From: Poriferisodalis sp965116715
GTDB taxonomy: Bacteria > Actinomycetota > Acidimicrobiia > Acidimicrobiales > Poriferisodalaceae
Direction: 5' to 3'
DNA: 64,000 nt
Assembly: GCA_965116715.1 (NCBI GenBank)
Contig: OZ220724.1
Location: 2,790,001-2,854,000 of the forward strand
The position numbers were made by a program, and so were the translations under genes. Every line of letters begins with the position of its first letter. Position 1 is the first letter of the stretch. Positions 46,083-54,190 of this stretch are shown here, in pieces. Under the pieces are notes generated by a model, which worked only from the letters and a program-made list of their open reading frames with translations, was not told the DNA's origin and made no database searches.

Positions 46083-47735
46083 GTGACGAGACCCTCACCG
46101 GCCGCTGGGCGCGCACCGGTCACCGGACCCAGGCCGGCCCGTCGGCACGGCGCTAGGCCGAACACTGCCGGCGCGGTGCTCGCCACGGCCGTCCTCGCAG
46201 TGCTCGCCCTGCTGGCGTACGGGTGTCAGCCCAGCATGTCGGAGACGCAGGAGACAACCGAGCTTGGCAGCCCCGGCCAGGCGGATGCCGGCCCCGCCGA
46301 GACGAACGCCATCGCTGTGCCCGATGCCTCCGAACCGCTTGAGCCTGTTGCGACCGTTCGCGACTGCTCGCCGCGGGACTCAGCCGCCGACCTGGCAATT
46401 GACACCGCCGCAGCGGCGCTCGGGAGCGTCCAGATTTCGCGCGCCCTCTACGACTGCGCCGACGAGATCGGTCTGGCGTTCGCCGATGATGCCGAGGCAA
46501 TCGTCACGCTGGCCGCACGCGGGATCGGCGGACCGCTGCTGCTGATCGAATCGTGGTCAGAGCCCGAGCCGATGACGGAAATACGGCGTCTCGCGCCGGA
46601 GCGGATCGTGGCGGCGGGCTTCAACGAGCAGCGCCTCAAGCAACGGCTTGCCGGCTTCGACGTCGAATGGGTTCCCGTCAATCCGGCCGCAGCGCTGCCG
46701 CATCGAGATGCTCCCCCCGAGCGGGTGTGGATCGTCGGCAATGCCGAGCAAGCAGCAGTGTTCGGATCCCTCGGAAGCCAGATCGGAGCGGCAGCGCTGA
46801 CGGCGACTGCTGGCGAAGATCTGCGGGCCATGCCTCCAGCCGATCGCGCGATGCTGCGCGACGCTGCGCTTGTCGAGTTGCACGCGGACCTCGGCCCCGA
46901 TGCAGCGTGGCAGTTGGAGGTCATCCGTCGCGGCGACGAAGTGCCCGGTGGCGGCCTGCTCATGTTCGAGCCCGGACGCGCACGCCGCCTGGTGGCCATG
47001 TACGGCCACCCGGCGACATCGCAGCTCGGGGTGCTGGGCGAGCAGGATCCGGCTGAGGGAATGGAACGCCTGGCGTCCATCGCGCAGGGCTACGACGCCG
47101 ACGGATCGGATGTGGTGCTCGCCTTCGAGATCATCGCCACCGTTGCCTCAGCCAGGGCCGGTCGTGACGGCGACTACTCCAATGAGACCGCCCTCGACGA
47201 CATCAGGCCGTGGATCGAGGCGGCTGCTGCCAACGACATGTACGTGGTGCTGGACCTGCAGTCGGGTCGAACCGATTTCCTGACGCAGGCCAAGCACTAT
47301 GAGGAGTTCCTGCGACTCCCGCATGTGGGCTTGGCGCTCGACCCTGAATGGCGGCTGAGACCCGGCGAGGTGCACCTGCAGCAGATCGGCACCGTCGATG
47401 CGGCTGAGATCAACCAGGTCGTTCGGTGGCTGGCCGGACTCGTGCGTACCGAGGCCCTGCCTCAGAAGCTGTTGATTTTGCACCAGTTCCGCTTCTCGAT
47501 GATCACCAACCGCGAGTTCGTCGAGACCCCAGCGGAACTCGCGGTCATGATTCACATGGACGGGCAGGGTCCGATCAACACCAAATACAGCACATGGAAG
47601 GCGTTGACCGGCGAGCCAGACGCTCATCGCTTCTACTGGGGCTGGAAGAACTTCTACGACGAGGACTTCCCCACGCCCACCGCGGAGCAGGTGCTCGCTC
47701 AGACACCGTCGCCGCTGTTCGTGTCCTACCAGTAG
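46083..47735 (+). CDS. Putative secreted lipoprotein-like protein of unknown function
   Basis: About 550 aa from GTG 46083; an alternative start at 46041 would overlap the divergent gene. A basic region (RPARRHGARPN) precedes a hydrophobic stretch and LLAYGC with Cys48, an imperfect lipobox, so the protein is exported or anchored. An N-terminal portion (to about 230) is cell-wall-binding-like, with repeated VRIVGN-type strands (ERIVAAGF; ERVWIVGNAEQAAVF). The C-terminal half (WIEAAAANDMYVVLDLQSGRTDF; MIHMDGQGPINTKYSTW) looks like a TIM-barrel-type fold. No enzyme family was recognised. It is followed by the second repeat copy. Confidence 0.7.
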   Translation: MTRPSPAAGRAPVTGPRPARRHGARPNTAGAVLATAVLAVLALLAYGCQPSMSETQETTELGSPGQADAGPAETNAIAVPDASEPLEPVATVRDCSPRDSAADLAIDTAAAALGSVQISRALYDCADEIGLAFADDAEAIVTLAARGIGGPLLLIESWSEPEPMTEIRRLAPERIVAAGFNEQRLKQRLAGFDVEWVPVNPAAALPHRDAPPERVWIVGNAEQAAVFGSLGSQIGAAALTATAGEDLRAMPPADRAMLRDAALVELHADLGPDAAWQLEVIRRGDEVPGGGLLMFEPGRARRLVAMYGHPATSQLGVLGEQDPAEGMERLASIAQGYDADGSDVVLAFEIIATVASARAGRDGDYSNETALDDIRPWIEAAAANDMYVVLDLQSGRTDFLTQAKHYEEFLRLPHVGLALDPEWRLRPGEVHLQQIGTVDAAEINQVVRWLAGLVRTEALPQKLLILHQFRFSMITNREFVETPAELAVMIHMDGQGPINTKYSTWKALTGEPDAHRFYWGWKNFYDEDFPTPTAEQVLAQTPSPLFVSYQ

Positions 47736-47791
47736 GCGTCTCGTACCGCTCGCTGAACGGCGCACCCTCCCGGTTCGTCACCAATTGTCTT

Positions 47792-47840
47792 CCGCTCTTG
47801 TTCGCTGCGCTCACGGGCCGCTCGGGCCACGGCTTCGCCT
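47792..47840. repeat. 49-bp dispersed intergenic repeat, copy 2
   Basis: Identical over 49 bases to 8402-8450. It lies between the lipoprotein-like gene and the aminotransferase, 27 bp before the latter's ATG. The shared tail GGCTCAGCCT follows. The two copies are in the same orientation and share the same position relative to plus-strand genes. Confidence 0.75.
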
Positions 47841-47867
47841 ACCGGCTCAGCCTCTAGCCTCCGCGAC

Positions 47868-49031
47868 ATGGCACGGCTGCCGTTCTTGAGTTCGCGCCTG
47901 CAGGGTTATCAGTCGACGATCTTCGCTGAGATGTCGGCGCTGGCGGTGCGGACGGGTGCCATCAATCTGGGTCAGGGCTTCCCCGACACCGACGGGCCGA
48001 CCGAAGTGCTGGAAGCGGCGGTCGCCGCGATCCGCAGTGGCAGCGCGAACCAGTACCCGCCGGGCATCGGCATCCCGGAACTGCGCCATGCCGTGGCCCG
48101 GCACCAGAAGCGGTTCTGGGGCATGGAGGTCGACCCCGACAGCGAGGTGCTCATCACCGCTGGTGCGAGCGAGGCGCTGGCGGCCAGCATCCTGGCGCTG
48201 ACCGAGGTGGGCGACGATGTGCTGACATTCGAGCCCTGGTACGACCTGTACGGCGCGGTGATCTCGATGGCAGGCGCTGTGCGGAAGGTGGTCACGCTGC
48301 GGCCGCCCGACTACGGGTTCGACCCGGACGAACTGGCAGCGGCAGTCACGCCGCGCACCCGAATGCTGGTGCTGAACAGCCCGCACAACCCGACCGGCAA
48401 GGTGTTCAGCCGGGCCGAGCTGGAAGCGATTGCGGCGGTGGCCGTCGAGCGTGACCTCATCGTGGTCACCGACGAGGTGTACGAGCACTTGGTGTTCGAC
48501 GGCGAGCACATCCCCATCGCGACACTGCCCGGCATGGCCGACCGCACGGTCACCATCTCCAGTGGCGGCAAGACCTTCGCCGTCACCGGCTGGAAGATCG
48601 GCTGGGTCTGCGCCCGCCCGGAGCTGGTGGCAGCAGTGCGCACGGCCAAGCAATGGCTGACCTACGTCAGCGGCGGGCCGTTTCAACACGCCATCGCCGC
48701 CGGGTTGGACCTCGGCGACCGCTACTTCTCAGCCCAGGCCGCCGACCTGCGCGCCAAGCGCGACCGGCTGTCGGCGGGCCTGCGCTCGACCGGTCTCGAG
48801 GTCTTCGAGCCGTCGGGGACCTACTTCATCACCGCCGACATCCGCTCGATCGGCCACGACGACGGCGTCGAGTTCTGCTGGGGTCTGCCCGAGCGGATCG
48901 GCGTCGCGGCAGTGCCCAACGTGGTCATGTACGACAACGCCCACGAGGGCCGCCACCTCGTCCGTTTCGCCTTCTGCAAGCAGCACGACGTCCTCGACGC
49001 AGCCATCGACCGCCTCAGCTCGCTGACTTGA
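47868..49031 (+). CDS. PLP-dependent aminotransferase (DapC/succinyldiaminopimelate-like)
   Basis: 387 aa class I/II aminotransferase, with AINLGQGFPDTDGPTEVLEAA, NQYPPGIGIPELRHAVA, APGASEAL-like AGASEALAASILAL, NSPHNPTGKVFSRAEL (PLP-phosphate and substrate region), VVTDEVYEHLVFDG and the Schiff-base lysine in SSGGKTFAVTGWKIGW. ATG 47868 is preferred. The family includes DapC of lysine biosynthesis and kynurenine/glutamine aminotransferases, so the amino donor is not decided. It lies directly before the IS5 element. Confidence 0.9.
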   Translation: MARLPFLSSRLQGYQSTIFAEMSALAVRTGAINLGQGFPDTDGPTEVLEAAVAAIRSGSANQYPPGIGIPELRHAVARHQKRFWGMEVDPDSEVLITAGASEALAASILALTEVGDDVLTFEPWYDLYGAVISMAGAVRKVVTLRPPDYGFDPDELAAAVTPRTRMLVLNSPHNPTGKVFSRAELEAIAAVAVERDLIVVTDEVYEHLVFDGEHIPIATLPGMADRTVTISSGGKTFAVTGWKIGWVCARPELVAAVRTAKQWLTYVSGGPFQHAIAAGLDLGDRYFSAQAADLRAKRDRLSAGLRSTGLEVFEPSGTYFITADIRSIGHDDGVEFCWGLPERIGVAAVPNVVMYDNAHEGRHLVRFAFCKQHDVLDAAIDRLSSLT

Positions 49032-49070
49032 CAAGGAGCGGCCGAGCGCATTTCGGCTGGCTCTCACTTA

Positions 49071-50036
49071 GAGCGTCAGCGGATAGGTGGGTCAGTGGGG
49101 TTGCCAGCGGTCGCGTTGGTCGATGAGTTTGATGGTGATGATCAGCGTGACGGCGAGGGCGAGCTGGGCTGTGCGGTGCTCGGGTCGCCGGTCGGTGTTG
49201 CGGCGCAGCTGGCCGTAGTTCGACAGCCACGAGTTGGTGCGCTCCACGGTCCAGCGCAGTCCCAGCGGGGCGGCGACTGGCTTGACGGCTGCGCTGCTGG
49301 GCGGCCGTTTGGAGGGCCGCACGATGTCGGTGATGCCTGCCTGGTGGGCGGCCCGGTCGACGCGGCCGCCGATGTAGCCGCGGTCGAGATGCAGCGTGTC
49401 GATGTCGTGGTGCAGGCCGTGTCGTTCGATCTCGGCCATGGTGGGCTCGAACAGCATGATGTCGTTGCGGTTCGCGCCTGCTGCGGCCCACCCCACCGGG
49501 GTGCCCGCCGCGTCGGTGGCCAACGACCACTTCCAGCCCAGTTTGCGCCGGTCAACGGGGCTCTTGCCGGTTCCTTCGCCGCCGCAGGGCGCCTTGTGGA
49601 CCGAGCCGTCGATGCACACATCGCCAAGCCGCAGGCCCATGACGCGGTCCCATGCCGCGACCGCCTCGGCCGCGATCTTGTCGAACACGCCTGCTGCGAC
49701 CCACTCGTCGCGGCGGGACCGCAGCGTCGTGTCGGACACCTCACCGTCGAGCAAGTGCTCAACGGACTCCCACGAGCAGCCCGTCACCAGCCTGATGATG
49801 ATCCCCCGCAGGCACAGCCGATCCGATATCCGCCGCCGATGACAACCCAACGGATGCGCATCGGGCCCACGGGCCAACAGCGGCTCGACCGCTGCCCAGA
49901 TGACATCCACCACTGCCTTGCTCAAAGCGCGCATGATGAACACGCACCTCCACCATGTCGTCGGTTCGTACAGCACCCCGCATCACAGCGGGACCGACAC
50001 GACGACTGGTGGATGGTCGCCTATCCGCGCGGCCTC
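49071..50036. mobile_element. IS5-family insertion sequence, about 966 bp
   Basis: The ends GAG...GCGGATAGG (left) and the complement at the right match at 12 of the first 17 positions. TTA flanks both ends (49068-49070 and 50037-50039) as a 3-bp target duplication, typical of IS5-family members that use TNA. One intact minus-strand transposase lies inside. The element sits between the aminotransferase and the MntA/HepT pair and interrupts no recognised gene. Confidence 0.75.
49092..49934 (-). CDS. IS5-family transposase
   Basis: 280 aa DDE transposase. Asp109 (DVCIDGSVHKAP), Asp184 (LHLDRGYIGG) and Glu231 (RWTVERTNSWL) form the catalytic triad; the YREK-like signature appears as R-x-x-x-E in ERTNSWL surroundings. 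ATG 49934 is favoured because it opens MRALSKAVVDVIW; the upstream frame runs past the IS. It is intact and probably active. Confidence 0.9.
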   Translation of the reverse strand: MRALSKAVVDVIWAAVEPLLARGPDAHPLGCHRRRISDRLCLRGIIIRLVTGCSWESVEHLLDGEVSDTTLRSRRDEWVAAGVFDKIAAEAVAAWDRVMGLRLGDVCIDGSVHKAPCGGEGTGKSPVDRRKLGWKWSLATDAAGTPVGWAAAGANRNDIMLFEPTMAEIERHGLHHDIDTLHLDRGYIGGRVDRAAHQAGITDIVRPSKRPPSSAAVKPVAAPLGLRWTVERTNSWLSNYGQLRRNTDRRPEHRTAQLALAVTLIITIKLIDQRDRWQPH

Positions 50037-50186
50037 TTACTGTAAAAGATTTAGAGTAGCTGACAACAGGCCGAGAAACCCAGCATTCATGCGGGTTTTG
50101 GAGCAGACGCCGTTAACAGCAAGTTGAGACTCGAGCGGAGTCGACTGCGCGCAGTGGTTGTCAACGGCAGCGGTACAGTCGCGAGC

Positions 50187-50477
50187 GTGAACCGTCGTGC
50201 TGCTGTGCTCGAAACCCATCGGACAGCGATCTGTGTGGCTGCGGAACGCGCCAAGGCCCGGTCCATATCGCTGATCGGTTCGGTCGCTCGTGACGAGGAC
50301 ACCGACCGGAGCGACTACGACTTCTTGGTGGAATTCGACGACGACGCTGACCTCTTCGACATTGCCGGCCTTCAAGTGGACTTGACGGAGCTGCTCGGCC
50401 AGCGTGTGGACGTTGTCGATTCTTCGGCAGTGCGCGAGAGCCACCGGGGTATGTTCGAGGACGCAATACTCCTGTGA
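50187..50477 (+). CDS. MntA-type nucleotidyltransferase antitoxin
   Basis: 96 aa, minimal nucleotidyltransferase. GTG 50187 gives NRRAAVLETHRTAI at the start. The catalytic motif GSX10DXD is exact: Gly31-Ser32, then Asp43 and Asp45 in RSDYDFLVEF. MntA enzymes AMPylate the HEPN partner to silence it. The 4-bp overlap with the HEPN gene (GTGA) supports a coupled pair. It starts 150 bp from the IS5 end. Confidence 0.9.
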   Translation: MNRRAAVLETHRTAICVAAERAKARSISLIGSVARDEDTDRSDYDFLVEFDDDADLFDIAGLQVDLTELLGQRVDVVDSSAVRESHRGMFEDAILL

Positions 50478-50818
50478 CCCGCAACGACGCCGAGCGTGTC
50501 CACGACATTCTCGATGCGTGCAACAAGCTGGTCGAGATTGGAGCACTTAGCCGTGCAGAATTCGACCGAAGTTGGATTCTGCAGAGTGCCGCTGAGCGAC
50601 AGCTCGAGATCATCGGCGAAGCGATGTCCGCTCTCTCAGAGGAGTTCTTCGGTGATGCAGCCAATCTGCCGGTTCGGCAGGCGAAGGGCCTCCGCAACGT
50701 CATCTCGCAGGAGTACTTCCGGGTGAACCGCGACCGAATCTGGAACGTCGTCGACAACCGGATTCCCCAGCTCATGTCGGCCTTGGTCGGTCACGACGAA
50801 ACGCACCGCGAAGCCTGA
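50474..50818 (+). CDS. HepT-like HEPN protein with altered active site
   Basis: 114 aa HEPN/DUF86 protein. The four-helix outline is clear (AERVHDILDACNKLVEIG; AAERQLEIIGEAM; LRNVISQEYFRVNRDRIWNVVD). The RNase motif RX4HXY aligns at Arg74-Tyr81, but the His position is Gln79 (codon CAG, one base from CAC). Loss of the catalytic His predicts a dead or weakened RNase toxin. The Arg and Tyr used for AMPylation are kept, so the fold and partner contact may be intact. Confidence 0.88.
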   Translation: MTRNDAERVHDILDACNKLVEIGALSRAEFDRSWILQSAAERQLEIIGEAMSALSEEFFGDAANLPVRQAKGLRNVISQEYFRVNRDRIWNVVDNRIPQLMSALVGHDETHREA

Positions 50819-50845
50819 CGCAGGCTGCGCGGCACTGTCCGCCAG

Positions 50846-51478
50846 CTAGCGCGGGCGGGGCGGGAAGAGGGTGACGGCAAGGGCGGAGCCGATCATGCCG
50901 CCGCCAGTGGACAGCACGAGGTCGGCGACGGTGTCGTCGTAGGTGAGTTCGAGGCCACCGCCTGCGCCGGTTTCGGCCACGATCCACTCGGCTGCCTCCC
51001 AGCCGACGATGGCGAGCGCGCCCAGCCCTGCGCCCAGCAGCCACGCATCGCCGCGGGACAGGCGGTTTGCGGCGCCGCCGCGCCGGTAGCGCCAGGCATG
51101 GAACGCGCCGACGAGCAGGATCCAGTTGAGCGTGTGCAGCACGTCGTCGGTGGCGTCGAACGTGTCGTAGACGTAGGCCAGGTTGCCGAGCGTGTCGATG
51201 AGGAACGGGGCAACGATGAGCACGTCGGCGGTGGCCGGGTAGGGCCGGAACCGTCCGCGCAAGAACCACGCCAGGGGCACCACCACCGCCGACAGCATGA
51301 ACAGCGGGAACCGGAACGCCATGCCCTTGCCCTCGAGGTGGTCGAGCGGCACCCAGATGGCCACCACGAAGCACAGCGCCAGCGCCGCCTTGAACGCCAT
51401 CGCCACGGCGACGGCGCGGGGGCGGGCGTCCAGCGGGGCGACGCCGTTCGACAGGTCGGCAGCGTTCGGCCCGGTCAT
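50846..51478 (-). CDS. Multi-pass membrane protein, DUF2238/YjdF-like
   Basis: 210 aa with about six hydrophobic segments. WEAAEWIVAETGAGG followed by LTYDDTVADLVLSTGGGMIG matches the conserved end of YjdF/DUF2238-type proteins. The function of this family is not known. It is convergent with the HEPN gene (27 bp apart) and not obviously linked to neighbours. Confidence 0.7.
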   Translation of the reverse strand: MTGPNAADLSNGVAPLDARPRAVAVAMAFKAALALCFVVAIWVPLDHLEGKGMAFRFPLFMLSAVVVPLAWFLRGRFRPYPATADVLIVAPFLIDTLGNLAYVYDTFDATDDVLHTLNWILLVGAFHAWRYRRGGAANRLSRGDAWLLGAGLGALAIVGWEAAEWIVAETGAGGGLELTYDDTVADLVLSTGGGMIGSALAVTLFPPRPR

Positions 51479-51553
51479 CCGGGCTTCATCCGTGCAGCGC
51501 CCAGCAGGCGGCGCACGGCTGCGCTGCCTCCGTCCATGCGGCGCCCATCGGCG

Positions 51554-52696
51554 TCACGAACCGGCTCGCAGGGGAGCGATCACGCCTTCGGCGAATTCGT
51601 TGAGCATGGCCAGTTCCTGGTCTTGGGTGAAGTAGCCGACGTGGTGCCACAGGAAGAACTCGGTGACGCCGAACTCGGCGTGCAATGAGGCGACATGATC
51701 CAGCTCTTCTTCCCGGCTGCCGCGCCAGACACGCCCCATCGGCACCACGTAGGGCGGTGCGTTGTAGGCCCAGTTGAACAGATCCTCGAAGCCGGCGTAG
51801 AGGTCGGCGCCCTCGGCGGGCGTGCGGCCCATCGTGAGATGGCCGCCGATCGCCAGCGCATCCGCCGCCGTGGTGTCACGCCCCGAGCTGTGGGCCTCTT
51901 CCAGGTAGATGTCGAGCGCCGTGCCGATGAAGCTCTGCCGTTCGGAGGCGACGAAGCTGACCATCTTGCCGCCCTCGCGGGCCCAGAACTTCGACGTCTC
52001 CATGCTGTAGCTGAACGGCGCATACACCGGCGGGTGCGGCTGCTGCAGCGGCCGGGGCACGATGCCGATCTCGCGCAGCGTCTTGTTCTCGTCGACTGCT
52101 GTCGGGTCGAAGTCGTCCGTCGGCGGGAAGTGCCATTCCATCTCGGGCGGGGCCTGCCAGAACTCGCCTTGGATCGACACCTTGTCCTGGGTCCACAGCG
52201 ACTTCACCAGGTGCCAGTTCTCATACAGCGCCCGGCGGCTTCGCTGGTCGGCCTCGGACTTGTCGGACTCGGTGGAGGTGATGCCCAAGTGCTGGCCGAA
52301 GGTGCCGGTCCAGCGCGGCGTGTTGCCACGCGTGAAGCCCACGAAGGTCCGCCCGCCGGTGAAGTGGTCGAGCATGGCAATGTTCTCGGCGAGCTGGATC
52401 GGGTTCACGGCGGTGAGGTTCATGCCGAGCTGGCCCACCCGCATCCGCTCGGTGTGCTGGGCCACGAAGTAGTCCCAGAACAGCGGGTTGGTGGTGGTCT
52501 CGATGCCCTCCACCTGCATGTGCTGCTCGGTCATGGCGAAGCCGTCGTAGCCCACCGACTCGGCGAACTGCATCTGAGTCCGGATGTGATCCATGAGGGT
52601 CTGCCAGCGCTCGGGCATCGACCCGGCGAGCCCGATCTGCTCGCCGCGGCGGCGCATGTACGGCACGACGAGGATCGTGAAACGGAAGTCGGTCAT
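51554..52696 (-). CDS. LLM-class flavin-dependent oxidoreductase, large variant
   Basis: 380 aa luciferase-like monooxygenase. ATG 52696 follows AAAGGACCC. The first strand is RFTILVVPYMRRRGEQ, then QFAESVGYDGFAMTEQHMQ, AENIAMLDHFTGGRTFVGFTRGN, and a long insertion with WHFPPTDDFDPTAVDENKTLREIGIVPRP typical of longer LLM proteins. It is divergent from the PaaK-like ligase, with which it might share regulation. The substrate is unknown. Confidence 0.88.
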   Translation of the reverse strand: MTDFRFTILVVPYMRRRGEQIGLAGSMPERWQTLMDHIRTQMQFAESVGYDGFAMTEQHMQVEGIETTTNPLFWDYFVAQHTERMRVGQLGMNLTAVNPIQLAENIAMLDHFTGGRTFVGFTRGNTPRWTGTFGQHLGITSTESDKSEADQRSRRALYENWHLVKSLWTQDKVSIQGEFWQAPPEMEWHFPPTDDFDPTAVDENKTLREIGIVPRPLQQPHPPVYAPFSYSMETSKFWAREGGKMVSFVASERQSFIGTALDIYLEEAHSSGRDTTAADALAIGGHLTMGRTPAEGADLYAGFEDLFNWAYNAPPYVVPMGRVWRGSREEELDHVASLHAEFGVTEFFLWHHVGYFTQDQELAMLNEFAEGVIAPLRAGS

Positions 52697-52823
52697 CGAG
52701 ACTCGGGGTCCTTTCGGCTCACCGCTCCTTGCGGCAGCGGTCGCACAGACTGCAACACTAGGAAACCGGCTGGCTCCCGAACCGGCCAACCCAGCGTCAT
52801 CCGAGCAGGGGAGGAACCGCCAG

Positions 52824-54122
52824 ATGCCCAAGTTCGAGCCCAACCCACGGCGGGGACTGCATCCCATCGAGAATGCCCCGATCCCACAGATCCGAGCGCT
52901 CCAGTTGGAGCGGTTGAAGTGGAGCCTGGCGCACGCCTACGCACACGTGCCCGCATACCAGCAGCTGTTCGACGAGGCGGGCGTCCACCCGTCCGATCTG
53001 CACACCCTCGACGACTTGGCACGCTTCCCGTTCACGTCCAAGACCGAGCTGCGCGAGAACTACCCGTTCGGCATGTTCGCCGTGCCGCGCGAGCAGGTGC
53101 TGCGGGTGCATGCGTCGTCGGGCACCACGGGCAAGCCGACCGTGGTCGGCTACACGCAGTCCGACCTCGACATGTGGGCGCATGTGTTCGGGCGCTCGCT
53201 GATGGCCGCCGGTGTGCGACCGGGCGACGTGGTCCATGTCTCCTACGGCTACGGGCTGTTCACCGGCGGGCTGGGCGCGCATTACGGGGCCGAGCAGTAC
53301 GGGTGCACGGTGGTGCCGGCCTCGGTCGGGCAGACGGCCCGGCAGGTGCAGCTGCTCGTGGACTTCGACGCCGATGTGCTGTGCGCCACGCCGTCGTACG
53401 CGCTGGTCGTCGCCGACGAGTTCCGCAACCAGGGCATCGACCCGGCGTCGACGTCGCTGCGGGTGGGGATATTCGGCGCGGAACCGTGGTCGGAGGCGAT
53501 GCGGGCTGAGCTCGAGGAGGCCTTCGGCATCGATGCAGTCGACATCTACGGCCTCTCGGAGGTGATCGGCGGCGGTGTCGCCAACGAGTGCGTGGAGACC
53601 AAGGACGGGCCGACGATCTGGGAGGATCACTTCTATCCCGAGATCATCGACCCTGATTCGGGCGAAGTGCTGCCCGAAGGCGAGACGGGCGAGCTCGTCT
53701 TCACCTCGCTGACGAAGGTGGCGATGCCGGTGATCCGCTACCGCACCCGCGACATCTGCTCATTGCAGCCTGGGACGGCCCGCTCGATGCGTCGCATGGG
53801 GCGGGTCGCGGCACGCAGCGACGACATGCTCATCATCCGTGGCGTGAACGTGTTCCCGAGCCAGTTCGAGGAGCTGGTGTCAGCCGATCCGAGGCTGACC
53901 GGGCATTTCTTCCTTGAAGTGCACGCCCAGGGCCGCATGGAGGGCATCACGGCGGTGGTAGAGCCCAAGCCCGACGCCGGCGACCACGAAGCGATCGCCG
54001 CGGACTTCACCAGCACGGTGCGCCAGCGCATCGGCATCGCCGTCGACGTCCGCACCGTCGAACCCGAAGGCATCCCGCGCTCGGAAGGCAAGGCCCAGCG
54101 CGTCCGCGACTTGCGGGGCTGA
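52824..54122 (+). CDS. Phenylacetate-CoA ligase-like AMP-forming enzyme
   Basis: 432 aa, the length and start of PaaK-type ligases (LKWSLAHAYAHVPAYQQLFDEAG). The P-loop is HASSGTTGKPTVVGYT; further blocks include YGYGLFTGGLGAHYGAEQ, YGLSEVIGGGVANECVE, FTSLTKVAMPVIRYRTRD and RSDDMLIIRGVNVFPSQFEE, ending in EGKAQRVRD with the catalytic Lys. ATG 52824 has GGGGAGG upstream. It would activate an aromatic acid with CoA. No other paa genes are in the window. Confidence 0.9.
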   Translation: MPKFEPNPRRGLHPIENAPIPQIRALQLERLKWSLAHAYAHVPAYQQLFDEAGVHPSDLHTLDDLARFPFTSKTELRENYPFGMFAVPREQVLRVHASSGTTGKPTVVGYTQSDLDMWAHVFGRSLMAAGVRPGDVVHVSYGYGLFTGGLGAHYGAEQYGCTVVPASVGQTARQVQLLVDFDADVLCATPSYALVVADEFRNQGIDPASTSLRVGIFGAEPWSEAMRAELEEAFGIDAVDIYGLSEVIGGGVANECVETKDGPTIWEDHFYPEIIDPDSGEVLPEGETGELVFTSLTKVAMPVIRYRTRDICSLQPGTARSMRRMGRVAARSDDMLIIRGVNVFPSQFEELVSADPRLTGHFFLEVHAQGRMEGITAVVEPKPDAGDHEAIAADFTSTVRQRIGIAVDVRTVEPEGIPRSEGKAQRVRDLRG

Positions 54123-54190
54123 GCGCTGTCGCTGCCAGGCCCCCCAAGCCCACCGCCGCCGGGCCCTCGCACGAGCGGCCCGGTCCCGGC

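Noticed and set aside
50037..50186. Possible gene remnant between the IS5 end and MntA
   Set aside because: No start or motif could be supported; the 150 bp is noncoding as far as can be seen.
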